This document shows positions 24,077 to 33,039 of a stretch of DNA of 34,380 nucleotides, piece after piece. Within the stretch, counting starts at the first letter, position 1, and every line of letters starts with the position of its first letter. The position numbers were made by a program, and so were the translations under genes. A model generated the notes under the pieces. It saw only the letters and a list, made by a program, of their open reading frames with translations, had not been told where the DNA came from and ran no database searches. Source of the stretch: Pirellulales bacterium (GTDB taxonomy: Bacteria > Planctomycetota > Planctomycetia > Pirellulales > JACPPG01); NCBI GenBank assembly GCA_036490175.1, contig DASXEJ010000022.1, forward strand, positions 1-34,380, written 5' to 3'.

Positions 24077-25351
24077 TTAATAGGGGAACTTCGCCACACG
24101 CGCAGTCGGTGTCTCGTGCAATACGATGGGTGTTTTGACCGCGGATTTTCCAACGGGGCGCATGTCGCACCGATAAGTGACCGGCTGCTGCCCAATGGCA
24201 ACGACACGCAACAAGAGGCCGCCCTCGATTGGGTATTGCTCCCATTGCGCGGCATCCAATGGGGGCAAATCAAGGGTCGTCTGTTCTCGCTTCCAGGGTG
24301 CAATCTGCCACCAGTCCTGATGGTCGTCTTTGTCAGGTGCGAGTTGGCCTTCAATCGTGACGGATGATGCCGCACCGGGGCTGGCCACACGCTGCGCATT
24401 GCACCAGAGCGAATTGGCGTCGGCCGGATCGGCGGTGAAGGTAAATCGGCATTTCAAGTCTGCGGTCATGGCTTGACGCAGCTTTTTCCGGTCGGCTGGC
24501 GATAACGCCTCCGCGGCAACCTTTCCGCCACGATGGTTCTGCGCCTTGCCACCCATGGCGAAAAACACCGCGTTAAAACGAGGCGCCAATCGTTGGCGCG
24601 CATTTGCACCTTCGGTCTGTAATGCGAGTCCGCAGCGGTGCAGCTGTTCGTCGTACAACTCGTCCGCACAGAGCTCGCAGTACAGATTGCAAGCGTCGCG
24701 ACCGCGCGCCGCTAGTAGAAAGTCCCTCTCGTCGCGCGAGAACCACTTCGAGTGCTTGTCGATAGCCGGCCGCATCTGATCGAGCACGGGCTGAGGGGCA
24801 TTTTCCATCGCCCACTGGAGTGCAAAGTCACGAAATAGCTCGTCGTCGCCGCCCGTTGGCAAGGTCTCAACACGCGCAGCGAGATAATCTTTGACGGCTT
24901 GTTTAGGTTTATTGCGTGCTTCTTTGAGGCCCCGTTCGATGCCGTCCGCCAGCAAATTGCTGATATTGCTTCGGACGCGGGCCGCCACATCCTGGGAGCT
25001 AACGATTTCGAACGGACAGATAAGTTCGCCGTCCGAGTCTGTCGACCCGTCCGGCTTTGTTAGTTCGATGCTGTTACGACTCAGCAGTTCTATTTCCAGA
25101 TCGCCAAAGGCGGGCTTCACGACCTCCAATTTGACTCGCCCGACGATCATTTCTTGAACGCCGAGTTCCAGTGTCATCTTGTCCTTATCGAAGACGATGC
25201 GGCGATCGCGAGTATTTTCTAGTAGATTTACGTGCAGGGTGTCCTTATGGACTTTCGCACTTGCCCCGGACTGCGCTCTTCCCATCGCCGAACACGCCAG
25301 CACCACGCCGAGAGTGCCGCAGGCAATGATTGTGAAGCTGCGGCTTGTCAT
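24077..25351 (-). CDS. Secreted protein of unknown function
   Basis: The 424-residue protein has a signal peptide (MTSRSFTIIACGTLGVVLAC, then SAMGRAQS); cleavage after GRA is likely and a lipoprotein cut before the Cys cannot be excluded. No family is recognised. A mostly beta N-part (about 35-110) precedes a helical middle with a tight cysteine cluster (ACNLYCELCADE and a further HRC, about residues 218-240) and a beta-rich C-part. The ATG at 25351 has GGAG ten bases upstream and follows the kinase stop by four bases; an ATG at 25369 would overlap the kinase gene by 14 bases without such a site. As part of the operon it is probably an envelope component. Confidence 0.7.
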   Translation of the reverse strand: MTSRSFTIIACGTLGVVLACSAMGRAQSGASAKVHKDTLHVNLLENTRDRRIVFDKDKMTLELGVQEMIVGRVKLEVVKPAFGDLEIELLSRNSIELTKPDGSTDSDGELICPFEIVSSQDVAARVRSNISNLLADGIERGLKEARNKPKQAVKDYLAARVETLPTGGDDELFRDFALQWAMENAPQPVLDQMRPAIDKHSKWFSRDERDFLLAARGRDACNLYCELCADELYDEQLHRCGLALQTEGANARQRLAPRFNAVFFAMGGKAQNHRGGKVAAEALSPADRKKLRQAMTADLKCRFTFTADPADANSLWCNAQRVASPGAASSVTIEGQLAPDKDDHQDWWQIAPWKREQTTLDLPPLDAAQWEQYPIEGGLLLRVVAIGQQPVTYRCDMRPVGKSAVKTPIVLHETPTARVAKFPY

Positions 25352-25355
25352 AGTG

Positions 25356-28300
25356 CTAGTTCTCCGCATGCTTGGGCTTTGCCTGGGATGTCAGAACCAG
25401 CAATGTCCCGTCGTCCAAGGGAACTAGGAACTGGTCATGACCAAGGGGAACGGCGGCGGTGGCAGGACCGGCAGCGACCGGTAACTCACGGTTCCGATGC
25501 GTATGACCATCGTCCCAATTGAGAATTGTGAGCTGTCCTGCCTCATCAATTACCACCAGGCCCTCGTCGCTGGCAACAGGTTGGCCGCAAATTCGACCAG
25601 GCGTGGGCTCGGAGACCCAACGCAACTCTTTGGACGGAATGTCGATGCTGGCGACTTTGCGCGATTCCAATACCACGAGCGCGGACTGGCCATGGACGAA
25701 AGGGGACATGGTCGCGCGGCCAGGCAGAGCCACTTTCCAATGCTCCGGGGCAGCGTCGTTCCAATGGACGCCGTGCAACGTTCGGTCCCGGTCGGCGACC
25801 AACATATTGCTTGCGGACCAATCCGGCGGTAAGAATCCAGCTTTCGTCAACTTGATCGCGTTGCCAACTTCAAGGAAGCGCCACAGCCCCGCGTCACCAC
25901 GCTGCAGCGCCAAGCGACGCACGGTGCCATGATCCGAGAGAATGAACAAAGACTGGTTGCCGTCAGACATCAAGACCGGCCGCTCGCCGATCAAGCCATC
26001 TGCCGATCTCCAGCGATAGGTGGGCAACTGTGCGGGGGGCGCCTGGGGATTCAATTCGCACAATTGAATGTTGCCGTCGTCGCAAGGAACGGCGAGACGT
26101 TCCCCCATCAGGCACGGCTGGCCGGAAATCGAAGCCGGCAACGGCACGATGTTCCAAGCTGATTGTTGCCTTTTCGGGTCGAGCACCTGGGCGACGTCGA
26201 AAATCGCCAGCCGGCGGCCATTGTCGATCACGGCGACTACATGCGACGGGCTGGCTGCCGGGCCTAACAGGTAGAATTGCGACGCAATCATGCCGGCCGT
26301 GGAAAAGCCCTTCACAGCCGGTTGAAAGGGTGGGGCGACGTGATCAGCAGGGACCACGCCCTGAGGGATCTTCATACGCCAAATCTGGCCGCCGTGGTCG
26401 ACCAGCAACACGTGGCCGTCGTGTACCAAGGGGTTACTCCACAGACTGTGTCCCAAGGCGCAGCTCCACAGCGTCTTGCCCCCTTCGGCCTCGACTGCGG
26501 ATAGTGTGTAACCGCGCCCATCCGGTGACATGAGTGTGAGATAAAGAGTCTTGCCGTCGCTGGACGTCTGAGACTCTTGTACAGGAATCCCCTCGATGCT
26601 CGTTGAGTCTCCGGTCTTGGGCCACACCGTGGTGATGCGCTGACTGGGAACGTCGAGCAGTCGTTTTTGCAACTTGCCGCCCGTTACGACCCACAGCAAC
26701 TGTTCCTGCGAATTCACGGCTAAAGATCGCGCCGGATCGTCGTCCACTTTTACCGCGTCAGGATCGTCGATCATCCGATACAGGGCCTCCTCTTCGCTGG
26801 CGTCGATATTCAAATTGACGCCGTAGGCGCCGACGACACCCCGGTCCGTGACAAATGTCACGCGATCCGGCGCGACGAGCGGCGGGAGCCATGTCCAGCC
26901 CTCTAATGCCTCTTCCTTGAGAGGAGCATCGTGCGGCGAGCGAAAACCTCCCTCGTGAACACGAAAGACTCGCAACAAGGTGTTATCAAACCCTGCCGCC
27001 TGATTGAGGATCAAATACGGTCCGGCCAGGATCGGCTCGGACCGTAAGGATCCGCCAGGATGATTGGTAAAGAGAACCGATCGACAGGCCGGTCGCGACG
27101 GATCGTCCAGCACCTTGGGGTCGATGGCAAACAGCCGCTTGTTCTCTGCCGGAAAGTACACCAACCGCGTCAAAGGATCGTACTTTCCGCCGGACGCCAA
27201 CGGTTTGTTCACCCGAATGGTCCCCAGACGCTTTCCCAGCACCAGTTCCAACACATGGATCTCGCCGGTCGCCGTCGGCAGCAAGCCGCAGGTACGCGTG
27301 ACCGTGTCACCATCGGCAGCAAGGGTCGGTACGATCGTTGGCGCGGTAAAGACCGCGCCGTCGAGTTTGTAACTCCAGCGTACTCGTCCCGTGCGTTCTT
27401 CAAGCGCGAGCAATCGCCCCTCGCCGGGAGAGGCCGTTAGTAACAATGGAGGACTCGTTGGTGTTTCGGAAATGCGGACCGGTAAACCGTCGCAGTCGAT
27501 TCCCAATCGGCGTGCCCAGAGAAATGTTCCGCGCTCGTCAAAAGCGTACAGCACGCCTCTGGCCAGCGCCAGCACGACGGCAGAGGCGCGCATCTGCTTG
27601 TCTTGGGCAAGCGATTGCTTGTTAAGCAGCCACAACGTGGCTGAGGGTTCGCGCCCCTGCGCCGTCGTGGGCGGATCCTGGGATTCTATCGGTGATTGCG
27701 CCGCGACCTCGTAGGTGACCTGCTGAACCTCGAATTGTTCGGCTTGCCGTAACGCTTCTTCCAACTCCTTGGCCTTACCGAGTTGCGGATATTCCTTCCG
27801 CAGCGCGTCGTAACGCGCATAGGCTTTGTCCGGATCGACCGTGGCATCGCTCTCGCGCAGCTTTTTCAAGTCGCCCAGCACCAGATCACGCGCACGCTCA
27901 CGACGGACTTCCGCATCAGCGTCTTTCAAAGACTCGTCGAGCTTTTGAATCCTATCTTTGACCCAGTCATCCTTCATGGAGTTGGCGACTGTGGAAAATA
28001 GTTCGAAGGCCGTCTTCGCCTGTTCAATTTTCGCGGGATTGCGTTCGCGGGTGGCTTCCTCGAGGAAGCGTCTGACGGGACGTTCCGTCAGGTCATACAA
28101 GTAATTTGCGTACAACGCGTACACTTCTTCGTCACGGTATTTTTTATAGATGCCATTCATACGATCGAGCAAGGCTTGCGCCGGATCGGTGGTCGCCGCG
28201 ATCTGCGCGTCGCAAAGCTCGACAAAGAATGGCACGTATTCATTCTTGGGAAACGCCGGATAGTCCTGTGCCAGCTTTGCGAAGTTGGCTGACGCCAGTT

Positions 28301-29840
28301 CCCAATGGCTGAGCCCGAATTCGTCCGCGACAATGCGATCCCAGACTTCCTCCGGGGGCGGATAAATCCGCCGGTAGGCCATCCGTCCCATCACGCCGAA
28401 TACGCCGAGTAAAACAACGCCTGCCACCAAGGCGATGCGCCAGGGGAATGCGCTAGGTTGATAATAAGTGTCTTCCGGCGGACTCGTATCGAATGGGTCA
28501 TCATCGGCGACCGCATCAACGACATCTGGCCGATCCTGACCGGGAGGGAGCGCACGCTCGAAATCCCCCTCGTCGGATGATGTCGCGGCGGGACCGCCGT
28601 GCGCCACGGTCTCGGCATGCCCTTGAACGTGATGCAATGTATTGTCGTGCGCAGGGCCAGCGGCGACGACATCTGCGTTTCCGCTGGTCCATTCCATCCG
28701 ATCAAAATCGTCATCTTCATCGTCGACAGCCATTGCCTCGACGAATTGCGGCCCAACGGTTTGGGGAGTCTGCTGACCCGACACGATCAAATTCGGCTCG
28801 ACTTTGAATGGATCGCAGCGCGCGTTACGACAGGGCAGCACCATACCTAGCGAACTGCGGTCGACGTGGTAGAGTTCGCCACAGCTTGGGCAGCGGACGT
28901 CGAAAGAGGACGCAACGCCGGCAGTGGGGGTCGGCGTGTGCGAGCCGTTCGCGAGCAACACGGCCACGTCCTGGCAGATTTCCAAGGGATCAGGACGCTT
29001 AGACGGTTGCACGGCCATCATTCGCTGCACGAGGCGGTCGAATGCCTCTGGTATATCGCTGCGCGTTTGGCAGATCGATGGCCTGGGGGCGGTGGCATGA
29101 CGCTGGTGCAGCCCGGCCAGATCCAGATCAAGAAAGGGCTGTCGGGCAGTGAGGCAATAGAAAATGGTACAGCCGAGGGCGTACACGTCCGCCGCGATCG
29201 TGGCGCTATGGGGGTCAACGAACTGCTCAGGCGCCATGTAAGCCGGCGTTCCGAGCGTCACGCCGGAGCGGGTCGTATCGAAGCTTCCTTGATCAAAGTC
29301 GGAAATCAATCCCAGGCCGTAGTCGACGATCTTCGCCTGATCGTCATCAGCGATCAGGATATTGCTGGGCTTGATATCTCGATTAACGACGCGTGACTGG
29401 GCAGCAACTTCCAGTCCTGCAGCCAGACCGGTTAGATACCGGGCGACACGCGCGAGTGGGAGTGGCTGCTCCGATTGGATCAGCTCGTCCAGCCGCTTTC
29501 CGTGCACAAATTCCATGACGAGAAATAGCCGGCCCGCCTCCTGGCCGTGTTCGAAGGCATGCACGATGTTGGCATGCTTGAGACGTATGGACGCCTCTAT
29601 CTCGCGCCGGAATCGTCGGCTGGCTTCCGGTTCGTTGGAACGCGGAAACTTAATCGCCACACGGCAGTTGTCGCGCGAGGTATCGCGCGCCTCATAGACT
29701 TCCCCCATCTCTCCGGAGGAAATCCGTTGTAAACCAGCATAACGGCCCACAAACCGGTCACGGCAGTTCGGACATTCCCAGGGAATTGTCCGACCATCGT
29801 CTGCCGAAAACTGAGTGTGACACGTGGGGCAATTTGGCAT
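25356..29840 (-). CDS. Membrane Ser/Thr protein kinase with zinc ribbons and PQQ-type propeller
   Basis: The 1494-residue protein begins with a zinc ribbon (CPTC, CPNC; 4-26). A PknB-type kinase domain covers about 34-295: ISSGEMGEVYEARD loop, Lys64 (VAIKF), NRD at 153-155, DYG at 173-175 and YMAPEQ. His of the HRD motif is Asn and Phe of DFG is Tyr, but Lys, both Asp and the catalytic-loop Asn are kept, so it may be active. A second Cys4-type ribbon lies near 313-345, a membrane helix near 463-485, a helical region to about 780, then a propeller to the end with PQQ-like blades (GVLYAFDERGTFLWARRLG, GRLLALEERTGRVRWSY). Kinase inside, propeller outside: a receptor-like layout. The ATG at 29840 is chosen by the ribbon; the open frame upstream overlaps the TonB-like gene. 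Confidence 0.88.
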   Translation of the reverse strand: MPNCPTCHTQFSADDGRTIPWECPNCRDRFVGRYAGLQRISSGEMGEVYEARDTSRDNCRVAIKFPRSNEPEASRRFRREIEASIRLKHANIVHAFEHGQEAGRLFLVMEFVHGKRLDELIQSEQPLPLARVARYLTGLAAGLEVAAQSRVVNRDIKPSNILIADDDQAKIVDYGLGLISDFDQGSFDTTRSGVTLGTPAYMAPEQFVDPHSATIAADVYALGCTIFYCLTARQPFLDLDLAGLHQRHATAPRPSICQTRSDIPEAFDRLVQRMMAVQPSKRPDPLEICQDVAVLLANGSHTPTPTAGVASSFDVRCPSCGELYHVDRSSLGMVLPCRNARCDPFKVEPNLIVSGQQTPQTVGPQFVEAMAVDDEDDDFDRMEWTSGNADVVAAGPAHDNTLHHVQGHAETVAHGGPAATSSDEGDFERALPPGQDRPDVVDAVADDDPFDTSPPEDTYYQPSAFPWRIALVAGVVLLGVFGVMGRMAYRRIYPPPEEVWDRIVADEFGLSHWELASANFAKLAQDYPAFPKNEYVPFFVELCDAQIAATTDPAQALLDRMNGIYKKYRDEEVYALYANYLYDLTERPVRRFLEEATRERNPAKIEQAKTAFELFSTVANSMKDDWVKDRIQKLDESLKDADAEVRRERARDLVLGDLKKLRESDATVDPDKAYARYDALRKEYPQLGKAKELEEALRQAEQFEVQQVTYEVAAQSPIESQDPPTTAQGREPSATLWLLNKQSLAQDKQMRASAVVLALARGVLYAFDERGTFLWARRLGIDCDGLPVRISETPTSPPLLLTASPGEGRLLALEERTGRVRWSYKLDGAVFTAPTIVPTLAADGDTVTRTCGLLPTATGEIHVLELVLGKRLGTIRVNKPLASGGKYDPLTRLVYFPAENKRLFAIDPKVLDDPSRPACRSVLFTNHPGGSLRSEPILAGPYLILNQAAGFDNTLLRVFRVHEGGFRSPHDAPLKEEALEGWTWLPPLVAPDRVTFVTDRGVVGAYGVNLNIDASEEEALYRMIDDPDAVKVDDDPARSLAVNSQEQLLWVVTGGKLQKRLLDVPSQRITTVWPKTGDSTSIEGIPVQESQTSSDGKTLYLTLMSPDGRGYTLSAVEAEGGKTLWSCALGHSLWSNPLVHDGHVLLVDHGGQIWRMKIPQGVVPADHVAPPFQPAVKGFSTAGMIASQFYLLGPAASPSHVVAVIDNGRRLAIFDVAQVLDPKRQQSAWNIVPLPASISGQPCLMGERLAVPCDDGNIQLCELNPQAPPAQLPTYRWRSADGLIGERPVLMSDGNQSLFILSDHGTVRRLALQRGDAGLWRFLEVGNAIKLTKAGFLPPDWSASNMLVADRDRTLHGVHWNDAAPEHWKVALPGRATMSPFVHGQSALVVLESRKVASIDIPSKELRWVSEPTPGRICGQPVASDEGLVVIDEAGQLTILNWDDGHTHRNRELPVAAGPATAAVPLGHDQFLVPLDDGTLLVLTSQAKPKHAEN

Positions 29841-29920
29841 GCTGGCTGCTGCAGGGACAACGTTTCCGGCCGGGTTGAATTGCTTAGATCGTGGAGCACC
29901 GAGGCCCACCGTGCACGTAC

Positions 29921-30976
29921 CTATCTTGGTTCTTGTGCAACGACCTGAACGTCGAAACCACCGCCGGTCCGGACCACCTCGAATTGCGTCGACTTGATAC
30001 GATCTTCCGATAGTCCGCGATAGGCAATCTCGAGCTTGGAGAGTCGGTCCTCGAGCCGCTGCGGCAAAAGCGTCATGAAGTAATCGCCCCGCGCTGACAT
30101 GTGCAAGTGCTCGGCGACGCGACGCGCTGAAGATGGATCTTGATCCATCCAAAACATCTGGTCGATCTCACCTTCTTTATGAATCGATTGACCAGGCGGT
30201 TCTTTGCTCAGATCGACATAAACGTAAGATCCACCATCGCCGGGAAAAACGATGGTGGCGCCCAATCCTTTGATCTGTGCCACGTAGTCTGCCGCGCTGC
30301 GCATGTTGAATCGGAGGATCCAGCGCGCTTGTCGTGCCGACCTTCCGCTCGCGGCGTCTCCTCCTCCGCCCCCTTGGCCCCCGCCGCCGGATCCATCTCC
30401 GCCTGTGCCGCCACCGGATCCGCCGCCGGCGCCGGCCCCGCCTCCTCCGCCCGACTTGTTTAAGTTTTGGGCCAGCCGTTTACGAATCGAATTGGCGGCG
30501 CTCTCGGCACGTTGCGCAACGTCGCCGGCCGAAACCGAAGTCTCACTGGGGCTGAAATCGGTATCCACGGGCGCGTCAGGTTGCACCTCCGTATCCAACT
30601 GGGCCGACGGCGTCGTTGGCAGCGGCATATCGCTCGACGTGGACGTCGATTGCTCGAGCGATTGTCCGGAATCACCCCCCGTTCCCGAGCCTGCTCCGGA
30701 CGGCAGGCCGTCCGCGCCGATGCCGGGCGCGGCGCCATCTCCGTCACCGTCGACAATGGCGATGGCGCCAATCGTCGGCGGGCGATGGTTGCGCTTGGCG
30801 AAGGCCGTCAACCCCAGGGCGAATAGCAACACGACAAATACGTGCAAGCTGATCGAGATCACGGTCGAGATCGGCAATTCGAAGCGGGGGGAGTACCGCC
30901 ACCAGAATCGCTGCCAGCTTGTCGTGGGACGCCGCGGAGCTTTTGCGGCTTTTTTAGGATTGGGCGCGGTAGCCAT
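29921..30976 (-). CDS. TonB-like membrane protein with Gly-rich linker
   Basis: The 351-residue protein has a basic cytoplasmic start, one membrane helix (about 36-58, ISTVISISLHVFVVLLFALG) with a His inside it as in TonB (SxxxH pattern, here S41...H45), a Ser/Pro/Asp-rich stretch and a run of almost pure Gly (about 175-210). A folded C-terminal domain (about 215-345) ends it. The order matches TonB/TolA: anchor, extended spacer, periplasmic domain. The C-domain does not show the usual TonB YP motif, and Gly replaces the Pro-Lys spacer. It starts 13 bases after ExbD-2; AGGGG of the ribosome binding site overlaps the ExbD-2 stop. It probably transmits ExbB/ExbD motor force to outer partners. 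Confidence 0.72.
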   Translation of the reverse strand: MATAPNPKKAAKAPRRPTTSWQRFWWRYSPRFELPISTVISISLHVFVVLLFALGLTAFAKRNHRPPTIGAIAIVDGDGDGAAPGIGADGLPSGAGSGTGGDSGQSLEQSTSTSSDMPLPTTPSAQLDTEVQPDAPVDTDFSPSETSVSAGDVAQRAESAANSIRKRLAQNLNKSGGGGGAGAGGGSGGGTGGDGSGGGGQGGGGGDAASGRSARQARWILRFNMRSAADYVAQIKGLGATIVFPGDGGSYVYVDLSKEPPGQSIHKEGEIDQMFWMDQDPSSARRVAEHLHMSARGDYFMTLLPQRLEDRLSKLEIAYRGLSEDRIKSTQFEVVRTGGGFDVQVVAQEPR

Positions 30977-30989
30977 GGCGATTTAACCC

Positions 30990-31604
30990 CTAGCCCTTTT
31001 TCATCAGGAAGTGGACCTGGTCGATGCCGGCGCCGCCGGCGGCGTCGATGACCTTGATGACCGTTCCGTATTCCACGCCGTCGGCGTCGAGAATCAACTC
31101 CTTGCGGTTTTGGCTCGACTGACTTGTCAGATTCTTTTCTAGTTCCGCTTCGGGTACTTCGGTCTCACCGACCCAAAACCGGGGTTGCCGTTGCTCCTGG
31201 CGCGCTCTGACTCGGATCATGAAGTTGTCGACGTCTTCGCTGCGCACCGTTCTCACGCCCGAATCGTCGGTGGTTTTCGTTTGTGGCATCTGTAAAACTT
31301 TTTCCAGCACCTGATAGCCCGTCGTCAGGATGAAGAAGATCAACAGCACCAGCGTCACATCGATCAAGGCGTTCATGTCGACGCCGCCATCGTCCTCTTC
31401 CCTGGCAACGGGCTCGGGCTCTAGCTCAGCAGCGATTTCGGCGAATTGTGGATGCTCTTCAATAACTTGCCATGCGGTATCGCGCGGTCCGCGCACCTCG
31501 TCGGTTGTGTCGAAGTCTCCATCGCGCAGGGCCTCGACAATGCGGGCCACGGACAAGCCGGCGACCTCTTTCGGCGATCCGCGATGACGTAGCGTCCAAC
31601 TCAT
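30990..31604 (-). CDS. exbD: ExbD/TolR-family protein 2 with N-terminal GYF2-like domain
   Basis: The 204-residue protein has an extra cytoplasmic domain at 1-58 (WTLRHRGSPKEVAGLSVARI, then DGDFDTTDEVRGP, AWQVIEEHPQF), of the GYF_2 kind. An acidic linker leads to the single helix NALIDVTLVLLIFFILTTG (78-96), with Asp82 the proton-path residue conserved in ExbD/TolR. The periplasmic part ends with a beta-alpha unit (ELILDADGVEYGTVIKVIDA) normal for ExbD. With ExbB it forms a proton-driven motor. Ordinary ExbD has about 140 residues. The start has AAGGA nine bases upstream and lies five bases after ExbD-1. Confidence 0.88.
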   Translation of the reverse strand: MSWTLRHRGSPKEVAGLSVARIVEALRDGDFDTTDEVRGPRDTAWQVIEEHPQFAEIAAELEPEPVAREEDDGGVDMNALIDVTLVLLIFFILTTGYQVLEKVLQMPQTKTTDDSGVRTVRSEDVDNFMIRVRARQEQRQPRFWVGETEVPEAELEKNLTSQSSQNRKELILDADGVEYGTVIKVIDAAGGAGIDQVHFLMKKG

Positions 31605-31609
31605 GCCAG

Positions 31610-32296
31610 CTATTCCTTCCCCTGGTGATCGCTCACCCCGGCTTCGATTCGATCGAATCCCTTGCTAGTCAGTCCTGCTAGAAGTGCTTGTATCGTTTCA
31701 TAGGGAACTTGGGCCTGCGCCCTGATGATCGTTGTCTCGACGCTTCCCTTGGGATGTTTCTCGGCGGTGTGATTGAGGAAATCCGCCAATTCGGCGCTGG
31801 CAAATTTGCGCTCGTCCCCGCCATCGAGAAAGAACTGCGGCTGCGAGGCCTCGAATGCGACGTTGATGTTCAGCGGCTCGCGCTCGGCGATGACGCGGGC
31901 GTTGGTCGCGGGAGGGGTCTCGACCGGCGAGGCGGTGATCATTTCGGCCGCCGTCAACATAAAAAACACGAGCAGCACCAAACTGATATCGATCAGCGGA
32001 ATCATGTCTGGGTCTTCTTCCTCCTCCGCATGACTGGAAGAGCCGAACCCTAGATCAACGGCCTCGTATGCCTCGGCTTCGTCGTCCGCGCTGACCGCGG
32101 CCGCGTGCGGCAAATAGGTGGCGAACTCGGGTACGTCCTGGATCACGCGCCAGTCCGTTTCGCCCGCGGCGCGGACGCAATCGTTCGCCGAAATGCGTCC
32201 TTGCTGGATCCAATCTGTCAATTTGTTGAAGTCAACGAGCGGAGAGACGACGTCTCGTTCGACGAGTCGCACTTGGAATTGCTTCGCTTGGGTCAC
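31610..32296 (-). CDS. exbD: ExbD/TolR-family protein 1 with N-terminal GYF2-like domain
   Basis: The 228-residue protein carries at 7-62 the same kind of extra domain as its neighbour (FQVRLVERDVVSPLVDFNKL, then WIQQGRISANDCVRAAG, DWRVIQDVPEF). An acidic spacer leads to MIPLIDISLVLLVFFMLTA (98-116) with the motor Asp103. The C-part is ExbD-like (ETTIIRAQAQVPYETIQALL). The GTG at 32296 is chosen as start: GGAG lies nine bases before it, it is 14 bases after the ExbB stop, and the domain starts there. The open frame runs 206 codons further up, but that stretch is ExbB read out of frame. Two different ExbD proteins next to one ExbB suggest a mixed motor. Confidence 0.88.
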   Translation of the reverse strand: MTQAKQFQVRLVERDVVSPLVDFNKLTDWIQQGRISANDCVRAAGETDWRVIQDVPEFATYLPHAAAVSADDEAEAYEAVDLGFGSSSHAEEEEDPDMIPLIDISLVLLVFFMLTAAEMITASPVETPPATNARVIAEREPLNINVAFEASQPQFFLDGGDERKFASAELADFLNHTAEKHPKGSVETTIIRAQAQVPYETIQALLAGLTSKGFDRIEAGVSDHQGKE

Positions 32297-32310
32297 GACC
32301 GCGGTCTCCG

Positions 32311-33003
32311 TTATTGTTTGTGAGCGACCGCGGCACTGGGATTGGGAGCCGTAGCTTTCGTAGCGGGCTTGGTACGCACATACTCTTGGACGAGCGCTAG
32401 CAATTTCTGGGCATTGCTCTTCATTTGGATTTCGACTTTGTGCACGTTGGCTTTGAAGAGCACGTGCGCGAAGACTAGCGGAATCGCGGTGACCAGACCG
32501 AGGGCCGTGGCGAAGAGGGCCAAGCCGATCTCGGTGCTTGCTTGTGCCGAGCCGCCGGCCTTGCCGGATTTGGCAGCTTCGCCCAATACTTGGAAGGTGC
32601 CGATCATGCTCACCACGGTGCCGAGCAGACCAACCATCGTGGCAATTTTGGCAATGGCCATAATGGAAGGGAGCAGGTAATTCAGATCCGGCACGAATTC
32701 CAGCTCGATCGCGCTGGCCATCGATCGCCGCATCGCCGCCGTACCCTGCGGAAAGGCGTGCAGCCCTCGCGCCAGCAGCCGCGGGATCATTCCCTTTTCG
32801 CGCTGACACAAAGTCAAAGCACCAGCAGGGCCATTTTGCGACAACTCTTGCTGCAAGCTTCCCAGGAATCGATCCATGTCCGTGCGGGCGTTGAAATTCA
32901 GCATCAGCCGCCAAGCGACCAGCGCTGCCGCGGCCAAGGACATGGCGAACATCACTATGGCGAACGCCATGTGGTTCGTGACAAACGTTGTAAAGGCTTC
33001 CAT
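32311..33003 (-). CDS. exbB: ExbB/TolQ/MotA-family proton channel protein
   Basis: The 230-residue protein has three membrane helices (about 12-33, 108-138 and 158-183). The conserved signature appears in the second and third: MVGLLGTVVSMIGTFQVL and TEIGLALFATALGLVTAIPLVF. The loop between helices one and two (about 34-107) is cytoplasmic. ExbB pentamers surround an ExbD pair and use the proton gradient to move a TonB/TolA-like partner. The two ExbD genes follow directly and the TonB-like gene comes next, so the full motor is encoded together. Length and layout are normal for the family. Confidence 0.92.
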   Translation of the reverse strand: MEAFTTFVTNHMAFAIVMFAMSLAAAALVAWRLMLNFNARTDMDRFLGSLQQELSQNGPAGALTLCQREKGMIPRLLARGLHAFPQGTAAMRRSMASAIELEFVPDLNYLLPSIMAIAKIATMVGLLGTVVSMIGTFQVLGEAAKSGKAGGSAQASTEIGLALFATALGLVTAIPLVFAHVLFKANVHKVEIQMKSNAQKLLALVQEYVRTKPATKATAPNPSAAVAHKQ

Positions 33004-33039
33004 GGGTGTGGACTGTCTCCCGGCAGGCTGGAACGGAAA

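Noticed and set aside
29841-30152. Extension of the kinase by 104 residues
   Set aside because: It overlaps the TonB-like gene and lacks domain character; the zinc ribbon at 29840 is the natural start.
30355-30460. GC-rich repeat as a possible structural or regulatory repeat
   Set aside because: It is the codon reflection of the polyglycine spacer of the TonB-like protein.
32297-32914. Extension of ExbD-1 to a 434-residue protein
   Set aside because: The extra N-terminal part is the exbB gene read out of frame; GTG at 32296 has a ribosome binding site and starts the recognisable domain.
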